NCBI RefSeq assembly: GCF_000711975.1
Contig: NZ_JONT01000003.1
Coordinates: 114,921 to 178,920 of the forward strand
Reading direction: 5' to 3'
Length of the DNA: 64,000 nt
From: Desulfofalx alkaliphila DSM 12257
GTDB taxonomy: Bacteria; Bacillota; Desulfotomaculia; Desulfotomaculales; Desulfohalotomaculaceae
In this document: one piece after another, positions 25,819-35,434 of the stretch
How positions within the stretch are numbered: position 1 is the first letter of the stretch
Layout of the letters: each line of letters begins with the position of its first letter
The notes under the pieces: generated by a model
Told to the model about the DNA's origin: nothing
Databases searched by the model: none
Seen by the model: only the letters and a program-made list of their open reading frames with translations
Program-made: the position numbers and the translations under genes

Positions 25819-27081
25819 TTATTCTAATGTCACCGATTTAACACAGGCACCCAGGGAATTTAGCTTGCTTTCAAAGTCCTGGTAGCCCCTGAGTATATAC
25901 TGGGGGTTAGATATATGGGTTTCCCCCCTGGCCATTAGTCCTGCAATTAATAAGGCCGCACCGGCCCGCAGGTCGGTGGCTTTCACATGGGCTCCCTGCA
26001 GTTCCGGAACCCCCTCGATAACTGCCATTCTTCCTTCAACCTTAATTTTTGCCCCCAGCCGCTTCAGTTCATCTGCCACTTGAAATCTGTTTTCAAATAT
26101 ATTTTCTACTATGACGCTGGTGCCGGGAACGGTGGTCAAGAGCACCATCATTTGCGACTGCATGTCTGTAGGAAAGCCAGGATAGGGCAGGGTTTTAATA
26201 TCCACCGGCGCCAGGGGACCCGCAGCTTTAACCCGCAGGCTGTCCTCTGACTCTTCTATTTCCACCTTGGCTTCTCTTAATTTGGCAATGAGGGGTTCCA
26301 GGTGTTTGGGAATTACGTTTTCTAATAAAACATCTCCCCTGGTGGCCGCTGCAGCCACCATATAGGTGCCCGCTTCAATGCGATCCGGTATTACAGAGTA
26401 GCGCTGACACTGATTTAGCTCTGATTTTCCTTCGATTTTGATTACGTCTGTTCCGGCACCCCTTACCTTGGCACCCATTGCATTTAAAAAGTTTGCCAAA
26501 TCAACTATTTCCGGTTCCTTGGCCACGTTTTCTATGATGGTTTGGCCCTCGGCTAAGCAGGCGGCCATCATGATATTTTCGGTGGCTCCCACACTGGGGA
26601 AATCCAGGTATACCCGCGCCCCTGTCAGCCTGTCAGCAGTACCGATAACAAAGCCCCTTTCCAGCCTTATTTCTGCACCCATGCCGGCCAGTCCCTTAAA
26701 ATGCAAATCCATTGGGCGGACACCGATGTTGCATCCCCCGGGCAGGGCCACACTTGCCCGCCCGTACTTGGCCAATAATGGGCCCAGTAAAAGGTTTGAA
26801 GCGCGCAGCTTTTTTACCTTTTCATAGGGGGCGTCTTGGCTAATGGTTTCCGGAGGCTTAATGTACAGCACATCACTGTCCAGCCACCTTATTTCGGCAC
26901 CCATGGTGCCTATAATTTCTATCATTATTTTTACATCGCTAATATAGGGAATATTGTCCAGTACCACCGGCTTATCTGCCATCAATGCAGCACACATTAT
27001 TGCCAAGGAGGCGTTTTTGGCACCGCTAATCTTTACTTTTCCTTTTAAGGAACGCCCTCCGCTTACAACGATTTTACGCAA
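25819..27081 (-). CDS. murA: UDP-N-acetylglucosamine 1-carboxyvinyltransferase
   Basis: First committed enzyme of peptidoglycan synthesis; it transfers enolpyruvate to UDP-GlcNAc. The EPT fold is recognisable with the conserved KISGAKNA near the N-terminus and the catalytic, fosfomycin-reactive Cys in LPGGCNIGVRPMDLH. I chose the TTG before RKIVVSGG, 9 nt after AAGGAG, because the ATG further upstream lies in front of that site. This gives 420 residues, the normal length. Confidence 0.96.
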   Translation of the reverse strand: MRKIVVSGGRSLKGKVKISGAKNASLAIMCAALMADKPVVLDNIPYISDVKIMIEIIGTMGAEIRWLDSDVLYIKPPETISQDAPYEKVKKLRASNLLLGPLLAKYGRASVALPGGCNIGVRPMDLHFKGLAGMGAEIRLERGFVIGTADRLTGARVYLDFPSVGATENIMMAACLAEGQTIIENVAKEPEIVDLANFLNAMGAKVRGAGTDVIKIEGKSELNQCQRYSVIPDRIEAGTYMVAAAATRGDVLLENVIPKHLEPLIAKLREAKVEIEESEDSLRVKAAGPLAPVDIKTLPYPGFPTDMQSQMMVLLTTVPGTSVIVENIFENRFQVADELKRLGAKIKVEGRMAVIEGVPELQGAHVKATDLRAGAALLIAGLMARGETHISNPQYILRGYQDFESKLNSLGACVKSVTLE

Positions 27082-27168
27082 TATGCACAGCTCCTTCATT
27101 ATTCTGCCAATAGTGTTCTATTCTCCTATTTTACATGATATTCCTTCCCCGAAAAAAGGGGAAATACA

Positions 27169-27198
27169 AGATCAGACCGAGAAAATTCGGTCTGATCT
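27169..27198. terminator. Perfect 12-bp inverted repeat, probable terminator of the gluzincin peptidase gene
   Basis: AGATCAGACCGA/TCGGTCTGATCT with a 6-nt loop, 50 nt past the peptidase stop codon. The following T run is weak (CTTGTATTTCC), so a pure structural or processing role is possible. A second small repeat (TTCCCC/GGGGAA) lies just beyond. Confidence 0.55.
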
Positions 27199-27247
27199 AA
27201 ATTCTAAGGCAGCCGGTGCATTTACCGCAGCAAACCGCGGTATGGGG

Positions 27248-28144
27248 TTAGTTAAAGAGCTGCCAATTATCATCCAGCCAGTCATTTAATTGATATTCAA
27301 AGGTATTTAAATCAATTCCATATATTTCTAAAAAAGCTTCCTCCAGGGAGTAGCCCCGGCCTAAAAGATCCATCGTTTCCAGTATAGCTTCTTTCCCATA
27401 AATTTCAACCAAATAGTATACGGCAGCCAGCGATTGCCTATAGGCCAAGGATTGATTGGCAAGGTTTTCAAAGCCCTCGCTTAATTGTTGTAAGCCATAG
27501 CGCTGATCCTCCAGGGAACCGGCCCTGTCGTTAAATTTAAAACCGGTTAAGTTTAATTCCACATATTGGGCTATGCCTTCGGTGAACCAGCGGCTATAGT
27601 TGCCCCGGGTGCGATAATCCACCACCAGGTGGGCCAGTTCATGGGCCACCGGTCCGGTTTTATAGAATACCTGCCTCAGGTGCTCTTGGTCTTCCGCATC
27701 TATCCACTCCCGGGGAGCCAGCACCTTTATGGTGCCTGCCCAATATACGCCCATGGCACTTTCGTCTGCCGGCCAGCCAAAGTATTGGTTTAGTTTTTCC
27801 CTGTTTGGGTAGACCAGCAAAACTACTTTTCTGTCCAGGGGGTAGTCAAGCAGGTCCAAGACCGGCTGTAAAAATTCTTCTGCGGCATCCATTACCAGCT
27901 GCGCCTCTTGTTCATCGCCGGGATAGTGCTTAACCACTATCTTTTCGGCGGTTATTTCCGGCAGGTGGGCAGAGCGTACCGCTGTACTAAGTTTGGCCAG
28001 TTCCCGGCTTGCGGTATATATATAAAGCCGATGGCTGTTCCAACCCCATAGCATTGATGTTGCAAAGATCAGTAAACCCAACACCGCCAATAAAAGTATA
28101 AGGGGGTGAAGGGAATAGCCATGATTGAAGTCCCCCGGTGGCAT
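27248..28144 (-). CDS. Membrane-anchored gluzincin metallopeptidase (peptidase MA-like)
   Basis: A 298-residue protein with a short cytoplasmic N-terminus, one membrane span (about 13-33) and an extracytoplasmic metallopeptidase domain. The zinc motif HELAHLVVDY near residue 166 and the downstream Glu in WFTEGIAQYVE define a gluzincin of the peptidase MA/DUF2268-like superfamily. A strong GGAGGTG precedes the ATG. The substrate is unknown; a role at the cell surface or spore envelope is inference. Confidence 0.8.
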   Translation of the reverse strand: MPPGDFNHGYSLHPLILLLAVLGLLIFATSMLWGWNSHRLYIYTASRELAKLSTAVRSAHLPEITAEKIVVKHYPGDEQEAQLVMDAAEEFLQPVLDLLDYPLDRKVVLLVYPNREKLNQYFGWPADESAMGVYWAGTIKVLAPREWIDAEDQEHLRQVFYKTGPVAHELAHLVVDYRTRGNYSRWFTEGIAQYVELNLTGFKFNDRAGSLEDQRYGLQQLSEGFENLANQSLAYRQSLAAVYYLVEIYGKEAILETMDLLGRGYSLEEAFLEIYGIDLNTFEYQLNDWLDDNWQLFN

Positions 28145-28212
28145 AAGAGCACCTCCCTCTTTTCTAATTAGTTAACTAAATTATATCTATTAAATCAGGG
28201 TCACTGCCAGCG

Positions 28213-28244
28213 GAAAAAAAAGGACCCACTGCATGGGGTGGGTC
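28213..28244 (-). terminator. Intrinsic terminator after the TPR gene
   Basis: GACCCAC/GTGGGTC stem followed by CTTTTTTTT in the minus direction, 19 nt past the stop codon. Confidence 0.85.
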
Positions 28245-28262
28245 ACTGTGAACAAATGTATT

Positions 28263-28865
28263 TTATTTGTCTTCCTCTTCCATTTGCTGCTGCCACTCTT
28301 CAATTAACTGTTGGGCCTGCTCCACGTAGGGTCCTTCCCCCACCAGCTCAATAAATTTTTCCATTTGGGTGATGGCCCCTTGATAGTCTTCCTTGCCATA
28401 GGCCAAAATGTAGCCGTACATATGGCGGGCATCGATATTATCTTCGTCCTTTTCAAGCACGTAGGCTACATGCTCCTCTGCCTGGTCATAGCCGCCTTCA
28501 TAAAGGTATAGGGAGGCCAGATTTAAGCGGGCATCGGTGTTTTCCGGCTGCAGGGCCACCAGGTCTTGAAAGCTGGTTTTTGCCTTCTCCCCTTCTCCGG
28601 TGAGCATATACATTGTGGCCAACTCAGATAATACCTCTGCATTTTCGGGTTCCTCTTGGGCTGTCTTTTCCAAGGCACTGATTTGCTCTTGGAAGTATTG
28701 CTCCACCTCTTCTTGGGTCAGACCCTGATTGTTATCCAGCGTCGGGGCAGTGCCGCCTATAATTCCACCTATTGATGTAATAATTAAACTGGCGGCAATT
28801 AAGAATATAAATAAAACGAACAGTATTTTTGTGTGTTTCTTTAGTCTTTTGCGATTAAAAAACAT
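28263..28865 (-). CDS. Membrane-anchored tetratricopeptide repeat protein
   Basis: A 200-residue protein with a basic N-terminus, one membrane span (about 13-35) and three to four TPR units. Recognisable repeats include ENAEVLSELATMYMLTGEGEKA, then ENTDARLNLASLYLYEGGYDQAEEHV and a third beginning NIDARHMYGYILAYG. A Glu/Gln-rich tail ends the protein. TPR arrays act as scaffolds; the partner is unknown. Confidence 0.82.
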   Translation of the reverse strand: MFFNRKRLKKHTKILFVLFIFLIAASLIITSIGGIIGGTAPTLDNNQGLTQEEVEQYFQEQISALEKTAQEEPENAEVLSELATMYMLTGEGEKAKTSFQDLVALQPENTDARLNLASLYLYEGGYDQAEEHVAYVLEKDEDNIDARHMYGYILAYGKEDYQGAITQMEKFIELVGEGPYVEQAQQLIEEWQQQMEEEDK

Positions 28866-28950
28866 ATGCTTTATTCCACCCCTTTCACAACTTCAACCTG
28901 TGTATTATAACATTTTTGAACGATCTTATAAAGAGTATTTTTAGCGTAAT

Positions 28951-28986
28951 AAAAAACCCCTGGCCTTACAGTATGCCAAGGGTTTT
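28951..28986 (-). terminator. Intrinsic terminator after the M23 peptidase gene
   Basis: A near-perfect 12-bp stem, AAAACCCCTGGC/GCCAAGGGTTTT, followed by T residues in the minus direction. It overlaps the region just before the stop codon of the upstream gene. Confidence 0.8.
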
Positions 28987-28990
28987 ATTG

Positions 28991-30373
28991 TTACAAGTAA
29001 TTTGCCGGGTTTTGCGGTGATCCGTTTACCAGCACTTCAAAGTGCAGGTGGGGCCCTGTTGTGTTTCCTGTACTTCCTATGGCTCCGATAACCTGGCCTC
29101 TCTGTACACTTTGACCCACCGATACATCCATTTTAGACAGGTGGGCATACCGGGTAACCATACCGCCGCCGTGTGATACATCTACGCAGTTACCGTAGCC
29201 GGCATACCAGCTGGCCCTGACCACTGTGCCATTTTCCGCGGCCACCACAGGACTGCCGTTAGGGCCTCCCAAGTCAATGCCTGTATGCATTCTTCCCCAG
29301 CGTTGACCAAAGGGTGATACAATAGCCCCCGCGGAGGGCTTAGCCAGACGGCCGCCGCCAAAATCACGGGATGCCACCAAGACCCGGGTACCCCTTTCTT
29401 CAATTCTAGGTTTTGTCTCTTTGACAACGGTTTCTCCCAGGGCAACCTTGTCTGTTACAACACCGTTTTTAGCCACAATTTTATATTGCACTTCTTTTAA
29501 ACCGTCTTCACCTTGCTGCACCACTTTAGACTGTCCTTGCAGCATGGCGCTGTTGCGCTTTACTTCAACCGGTGCCGGTATTTTTTCTTCCACCGTTTTT
29601 TCAAAGGTACACACCACATTAATTATCGGCTGAATATCAGACAGCCTTAACACTTGGCCAATTTGCATTAATTCCGGTTTAAAGTCCGGATTTAGCTCTT
29701 CCAATTTTTCTACCGGTATATTGTTGCCATAGGCTATATCCCACAGGGTGTCGCCTTCTTTCACCGTGTAAGTGGGAATGGTTCCCTTTTCCTTAACTTC
29801 GGCCAGTGCAGTTTGTACGGTGGTAACTTGTTCCACCTGCACAGGCATTTCCACCACTTCTATTTCTTCTTTAAAGGTTATTACGCCTCTGGGGTCAATG
29901 GTATATTCTTCTTTTAGCTTCTCGAGAAACTCTTCGGCCTCTTCTATGCTTTCAAAGGCAAAGGTTGCCTTACCATCCACTTTCACTACTGCACCCTCTA
30001 GGCTGTAAGTTAGAAGCGGATATAATATTTGCCTTAGAGTATCTTTGTCTACCACCGCTTTTCTATCCAGGCGAACCTTACTAATTTCAAGCTCCTGCAC
30101 CAAGCTTACCTGCCGGCCAATCTCTTCAGACTTTTCTTTAATTAGTTGATTAATTACGCTTTCTGCTTGTTTAGCACCGGCAACGGTGGCAACGGTCTTT
30201 CCGTCTACTTTAACTGCATAGGTATTTTGCGCATTTGTCAAAAAACTTACAGCCAAAAACAACCCTAAAACCGCACAGAAACCGATGATCAGGCGCAATT
30301 TTAAAGGCATTTGGCTAAAGGGAGAGACTTTCTTTTCTGAATCCTGGCTGTTATGCGGCAATTTAAAGAACAT
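28991..30373 (-). CDS. M23 family peptidoglycan endopeptidase with LysM and G5 domains
   Basis: A 460-residue exported cell-wall hydrolase. An N-terminal membrane anchor (about 28-46) and a coiled region are followed by a LysM domain (YTVKEGDTLWDIAYGNNIP to IGQVLRL) and a G5-like domain (about 255-325, ending KPRIEERGT). The C-terminal M23 domain has zinc ligands in MHTGIDLG and HLHFEV. The order LysM-G5-M23 resembles Firmicute proteins that process peptidoglycan during sporulation or growth. The active-site residues are intact. Confidence 0.9.
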   Translation of the reverse strand: MFFKLPHNSQDSEKKVSPFSQMPLKLRLIIGFCAVLGLFLAVSFLTNAQNTYAVKVDGKTVATVAGAKQAESVINQLIKEKSEEIGRQVSLVQELEISKVRLDRKAVVDKDTLRQILYPLLTYSLEGAVVKVDGKATFAFESIEEAEEFLEKLKEEYTIDPRGVITFKEEIEVVEMPVQVEQVTTVQTALAEVKEKGTIPTYTVKEGDTLWDIAYGNNIPVEKLEELNPDFKPELMQIGQVLRLSDIQPIINVVCTFEKTVEEKIPAPVEVKRNSAMLQGQSKVVQQGEDGLKEVQYKIVAKNGVVTDKVALGETVVKETKPRIEERGTRVLVASRDFGGGRLAKPSAGAIVSPFGQRWGRMHTGIDLGGPNGSPVVAAENGTVVRASWYAGYGNCVDVSHGGGMVTRYAHLSKMDVSVGQSVQRGQVIGAIGSTGNTTGPHLHFEVLVNGSPQNPANYL

Positions 30374-30501
30374 CCCCTTTCGCCTTACTATTATTCAAAT
30401 TTTTCTTTTGGTATTCCTTGGGCATAAGTATCCCTTGGAAAAATATTGTTAATTATATCACATACCCCCTGCCGGGGTAAATTGTCTATACCGGAGGTAG
30501 T

Positions 30502-30558
30502 ATGGTGAAAATAAGCTATATTGGTTTTATTTTGCTAATTTTATGGGTTTTTGCTTAA
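30502..30558 (+). CDS. Possible 18-residue hydrophobic micropeptide
   Basis: An 18-codon plus-strand ORF (MVKISYIGFILLILWVFA) preceded by a perfect GGAGGT at ideal spacing. It encodes a single short hydrophobic helix with a Lys near its N-terminus. It is convergent with scfB and overlaps its stop codon. No homologue is recognised. The ribosome site is the main support, and chance cannot be excluded. Confidence 0.3.
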   Translation: MVKISYIGFILLILWVFA

Positions 30559-31910
30559 TTTCCTCGGTTTTCATATTGCTTTGCCTTTAAATATAGCGCA
30601 CATTCCAATCTTATTTTTGCTAACTCACAGCCCAGGCTGTGAGGCTCCAGCAAGGTCTTGTTAAAGGCATAGGCATTGGCATGGCAGCCGCCGCTGCAAA
30701 GAAACTTGGCCCAACAGGCCCTACAGCTCGATTTGTTGTAAACATGGGCCTCTTTATATTGTGCCATCACACCTTGGTTTAGCTCAGGGGACCTAACATC
30801 CCCTATTTTAAACTGCGGCTGTCCCACAAATTGGTGACAGGGATAAAGACTGCCGTCCGGTGTAACCGCCATATATTCATGACCGGCCCCACAGCCGGAT
30901 AATCTTTTGGCCAGGCAGGGGCCGCCCTCCAAATCTACGTTGAAGTGAAAGAAGTTTATTTCTTTGCCCTCTTGGTACATGGAATATATCTTGTCGGTGA
31001 GCTGTTTATATTGCTCCCTTAAGGTGTCCAGATCTTCACTGCGCAGACTGTAGTCATGCTCCGGTCCTGCCACCACCGGCTCCACGGAAATATCTTTAAA
31101 ACCTTGATCAATCAGGTGTATTAGGTCTTGACAAAAATCAAGGTTGTGGCGTGTATAGGTTCCCCTGATATAGTAGCCGCCGGGCGGGTCTTTTTCCACA
31201 AATCTTTTAATATTTTTCAGCACCTGTGCATAACTACCGCCGCCCCTGGCCGTGGGGCGCATTTGGTCGTGAACCTCTTTTCTGCCGTCCAAGCTGAGAA
31301 CTGCGCTGATGCCGTGTTCTATTAAGTACTGCTCTATTTCTTCGTTAAGCAGGAGGGCATTTGTGGTAAGTGTAAACTTAATTTTTTTATTGGCTAAGCT
31401 TGCCTTCTGGGTGCCGTAATCAACCAGCTGCTGCACCACCTTAAAATTTAACAAGGGTTCACCGCCAAAAAAATCTATTTCAATGTTTTTGCGGCTACCG
31501 CTTTGTTTTATTAAAAAGTCAATGGCCGCTTGTCCTGTTTCAAAGCTCATTAAACTGCGGTCGCCGCCGAAGGGCCCCTGGCCGGCGAAGCAGTACCGGC
31601 AGCGCAAATTGCAGTCGTGGGCCACATGTAGGCAAAGGGCTTTAATTACGCTTTGGGCGGGTTGGTAGCCTGTCTCAAGGGGATCGCTGCTAAACAACAA
31701 ACCTTGCTTAACTGCCTGGTCAATCTCCTTTAAACTCCCCTCCAATTCATCTGACGGGTATTTTTGGCTGTACTTATCAATTAGTTGCTCCCTGGTCAGT
31801 AATTTATAATCATCGAGCAAAGACCATGTTATTTCATCCACCAGATGCAGTGCCCCGCTGTGTACATCTAAAACCAGTTTGGTACCGTCAAATTCAAATT
31901 TATGAATCAA
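30555..31910 (-). CDS. scfB: SCIFF radical SAM maturase (thioether-forming)
   Basis: Radical SAM/SPASM enzyme that installs Cys-Thr thioether crosslinks in the SCIFF peptide ScfA. The SAM cluster motif is CNLRCRYCFAGQGPFGG near residue 100. C-terminal auxiliary-cluster cysteines are seen in GCGAGHEY, GSLYPCHQF and CRACWAKFLCSGGC. The N-terminal IHKFEFDGTKLVLDVHSGA region is the peptide-recognition part. The chosen TTG start lies 7 nt after GGGGGG, giving 451 residues. It is downstream of scfA on the same strand. Confidence 0.95.
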   Translation of the reverse strand: MIHKFEFDGTKLVLDVHSGALHLVDEITWSLLDDYKLLTREQLIDKYSQKYPSDELEGSLKEIDQAVKQGLLFSSDPLETGYQPAQSVIKALCLHVAHDCNLRCRYCFAGQGPFGGDRSLMSFETGQAAIDFLIKQSGSRKNIEIDFFGGEPLLNFKVVQQLVDYGTQKASLANKKIKFTLTTNALLLNEEIEQYLIEHGISAVLSLDGRKEVHDQMRPTARGGGSYAQVLKNIKRFVEKDPPGGYYIRGTYTRHNLDFCQDLIHLIDQGFKDISVEPVVAGPEHDYSLRSEDLDTLREQYKQLTDKIYSMYQEGKEINFFHFNVDLEGGPCLAKRLSGCGAGHEYMAVTPDGSLYPCHQFVGQPQFKIGDVRSPELNQGVMAQYKEAHVYNKSSCRACWAKFLCSGGCHANAYAFNKTLLEPHSLGCELAKIRLECALYLKAKQYENRGN

Positions 31911-31933
31911 TTTTCTACCCCCCACAAAAATTC

Positions 31934-31960
31934 AACCCAATCCCGTGGCGGGATCGGGTT
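31934..31960 (-). terminator. Hairpin between scfA and scfB
   Basis: AACCCAATCCCG/CGGGATCGGGTT arms with one G-T pair. A short T run follows in the minus direction. It probably partly terminates or stabilises the transcript, giving more scfA than scfB. Confidence 0.65.
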
Positions 31961-31979
31961 ATATGTAGATAGCTTTAGT

Positions 31980-32129
31980 TTAGTTATTTTCTTTGGCACA
32001 AACCTGGTTGCCCACTGTACAAGAAGTTTTGCAAGCAGACTGGCATGATGTTTGACATTCACCGCATCCACCGGTTTTAACAGTGTCAGTCAGCGACTTG
32101 TTGTTAATTGTTTTAATATGCTTACCCAT
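31980..32129 (-). CDS. scfA: SCIFF ribosomal peptide precursor
   Basis: A 49-residue precursor of the six-cysteines-in-forty-five family, nearly universal in Clostridia. The leader MGKHIKTINNKSLTDT precedes a core with Cys at 22, 25, 29, 33, 37 and 44 and interspersed Thr/Ser acceptors. The start is the ATG 8 nt after GGGAG; a longer ORF upstream lacks support. It is followed by a hairpin and the maturase gene. The biological role of the mature peptide is unknown. Confidence 0.95.
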   Translation of the reverse strand: MGKHIKTINNKSLTDTVKTGGCGECQTSCQSACKTSCTVGNQVCAKENN

Positions 32130-32208
32130 TCTTTCACTCCCTTTCCGCATACCATTATAAAGCAATAAAGGAAGTCCATGCAAGTCAAATAATCATAAAT
32201 GAAAACAA

Positions 32209-32237
32209 TAAAAAAAGACGCACAAAATGCGTCTTTA
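32209..32237 (-). terminator. Terminator of the tRNA-Lys-tRNA-Glu transcript
   Basis: AAAGACGCA/TGCGTCTTT hairpin followed by TTTTTTATTG in the minus direction, right after tRNA-Glu. Confidence 0.85.
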
Positions 32238-32242
32238 AAAAT

Positions 32243-32318
32243 TGGTGACCCCTACGGGATTCGAACCCGTGTTACCGCCGTGAAAGGGCGGTGTCTTAAA
32301 CCACTTGACCAAGGGGCC
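32243..32318 (-). tRNA. tRNA-Glu (TTC)
   Basis: A full 76-nt cloverleaf with encoded CCA. The acceptor GGCCCCT pairs with AGGGGTC, the anticodon loop is CTTTCAC with anticodon TTC, and the T arm contains GGTTCGAATCC. It is the second gene of a two-tRNA transcript. Confidence 0.97.
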
Positions 32319-32328
32319 ACTGAAATTT

Positions 32329-32404
32329 TGGTGAGCCATGATGGACTCGAACCATCGACACCCTGATTAAAAGTCAGGTGCTCTACCGCCTGAGCTAATG
32401 GCTC
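32329..32404 (-). tRNA. tRNA-Lys (TTT)
   Basis: A 76-nt cloverleaf with encoded CCA. The acceptor GAGCCAT pairs with ATGGCTC, anticodon TTT lies in ACTTTTAAT, and the T arm GGTTCGAGTCC is intact. It is the first gene after the promoter, 10 nt before tRNA-Glu. Confidence 0.97.
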
Positions 32405-32432
32405 ACGTTGTACTGTCCTGCCGACAAATGAT

Positions 32433-32461
32433 ATGATAACATAACTTGCTATGTAGTGCAA
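32433..32461 (-). promoter_or_regulatory. Promoter of the tRNA-Lys-tRNA-Glu unit
   Basis: Minus strand -35 TTGCAC (32456-32461), 17 nt, -10 TATCAT (32433-32438), about 29 nt before the tRNA-Lys 5' end. Confidence 0.75.
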
Positions 32462-32500
32462 TAAGTTTTTAGTTTTTTTTGATGGTTTATATTCGCAGTT

Positions 32501-32526
32501 AAGGGCGGGCATGGCAGCCCGCCCTT
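32501..32526 (-). terminator. Hairpin after purA
   Basis: A perfect 10-bp stem AAGGGCGGGC/GCCCGCCCTT, 20 nt past the purA stop. No T run follows immediately, so termination is likely but not certain. Confidence 0.6.
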
Positions 32527-32545
32527 ACAAATGAGTTTAGCCAAT

Positions 32546-33829
<1,284 letters not shown>

Positions 33830-33882
33830 TTACCTTCCCCCTCCTAAAGAGCACTTTAAGCTATTGCTATTTTACCCTTTGA

Positions 33883-33931
33883 CATAAAAATAACTCAAAT
33901 GCTAACCAAATCAGGCGCTATTTGAGTTATT
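33883..33931 (-). terminator. Intrinsic terminator after dnaB
   Basis: A 12-bp inverted repeat, AATAACTCAAAT/ATTTGAGTTATT, with a long loop and a following TTTAT in the minus direction, about 75 nt past the stop. Confidence 0.7.
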
Positions 33932-34007
33932 ACTTAGCTTGTGCAATAAATATCAATTGGCTAACAAACACAATTATAATACCAGAAAATACAGGGTTAG
34001 TAAAGGG

Positions 34008-35339
34008 TTATCGGTAGTCTTCCTTTGATAAGTTAACAAACTTTGTAAATTCATGCAGAAAACCCAACTGTACCGAACCCACCGGGCCGTTGCGGTGCTT
34101 TGAAACAATTATTTCAGCCACACCCTTATTTTCTGTTTCCGGATCATAATAATCTTCACGGTAAATAAACATTACAAGGTCGGCATCCTGTTCAATACTG
34201 CCGCTTTCCCTTAGGTCTGACATAATGGGCCTTTTATCCTGCCTTTGTTCCACCGCCCTGCTGAGCTGTGACAGGGCCAAAACAGGAATATTCAATTCTT
34301 TGGCCAGCGCCTTCAACGACCGGGATATTTCTGCAATTTCCTGCTGCCTGCTTTCGCTGCGGCGGCTCCCCTGCATTAATTGCATATAGTCAATGACTAA
34401 AAAACCGAGGTCTTTTTCACCCTGCAGCCGGCGGGCCTTTGCACGCAATTCCCTAATTGATATGGCCGGTGTGTCATCGATATAGATGGGGGCCTTGGAC
34501 AAATACCCTGCCACCTCCGTTAGGCGCAGCCAATCATCTTCCTGTAGGTGGCCTGTTTTTAGCTTGTGTTGGTCCACCATGGCTTCGGCACACAGCATCC
34601 GCTGTACCAGTTGTTCCTTTGACATTTCTAAACTAAAAATGGCCACCGGCACCTTTCCTTTAACGGCGGCATTTATGGCCAGCATAAGGGCCAGTGTTGT
34701 CTTACCCATGCTGGGCCGGGCAGCAAGAATGATAAGGTCACTTTTTTGGAAACCACAGGTAAGTGCATCCAGGTCAATGAAGCCCGTCGGTATGCCTGTT
34801 AATTTACCCTTGTTTTTTTGCATTTGCTCAATTTGATCAAAGGTTTCCAACAGTATTTCACTTATGGGGTTAAAGGAGGCCGACTGCCGGCGGTTATTTA
34901 ACTCGTATATGGACCGCTCCAGTTGATCTAAGAGGCCATGGGCATCGTCGCTGCCCTCATAGCCCATGGCGCTCACCTTGTTTGAAACCTGTATCAGGGT
35001 GCGCAGTAAAGACTTTTCTTCGACGATTTTGGCATAGTATTCTACGTTGGCCGCCGTGGGCACAAGGCCGGCCAAGGTGGCCACATAGGAAACTCCGCCA
35101 ACCTGGTCCAGTTTTCCGTCTTGACGCAGTTCTTCGCATAGGGTAATTAAATCCAAGGGTTTATCATTTTCTATAAGGTCCAGCATGGCTTCATATATCA
35201 GCCGGTGGCTGTCCCGATAGAAATCTTCAGGCTTGAGGATTTCCATCACCTTATAGATGGCCTCTTTATCGAGAAGCACTGCCCCCAATACGGATTGTTC
35301 GGCGTCAATATTTTGAGGTGGAATTTTGTTGATCATCAT
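34008..35339 (-). CDS. dnaB: Replicative DNA helicase DnaB
   Basis: Hexameric fork helicase (443 residues). The N-terminal DnaB domain (PPQNIDAEQSVLGAVLLD) is joined by a linker to the RecA-like domain with Walker A ARPSMGKTT and Walker B LGFLVIDYMQLM, and DLRESGSIEQDAD follows. No intein is present. It lies downstream of lonC in the rpsF-ssb-rpsR-yybS-rplI-lonC-dnaB order common in this lineage. Confidence 0.97.
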   Translation of the reverse strand: MMINKIPPQNIDAEQSVLGAVLLDKEAIYKVMEILKPEDFYRDSHRLIYEAMLDLIENDKPLDLITLCEELRQDGKLDQVGGVSYVATLAGLVPTAANVEYYAKIVEEKSLLRTLIQVSNKVSAMGYEGSDDAHGLLDQLERSIYELNNRRQSASFNPISEILLETFDQIEQMQKNKGKLTGIPTGFIDLDALTCGFQKSDLIILAARPSMGKTTLALMLAINAAVKGKVPVAIFSLEMSKEQLVQRMLCAEAMVDQHKLKTGHLQEDDWLRLTEVAGYLSKAPIYIDDTPAISIRELRAKARRLQGEKDLGFLVIDYMQLMQGSRRSESRQQEIAEISRSLKALAKELNIPVLALSQLSRAVEQRQDKRPIMSDLRESGSIEQDADLVMFIYREDYYDPETENKGVAEIIVSKHRNGPVGSVQLGFLHEFTKFVNLSKEDYR

Positions 35340-35434
35340 ATATAACCTACTTATCTAAGGGCCATACCGGTGACCGCCGCCAAAGAAGCCACCCTTGGGC
35401 ACAGGTCACCCGGATATGCACAGGTAATTTATTC

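Noticed and set aside
32252..32512. 86-codon minus-strand ORF over the two tRNA genes
   Set aside because: It is a translation of tRNA-Lys and tRNA-Glu sequence and not a protein gene.
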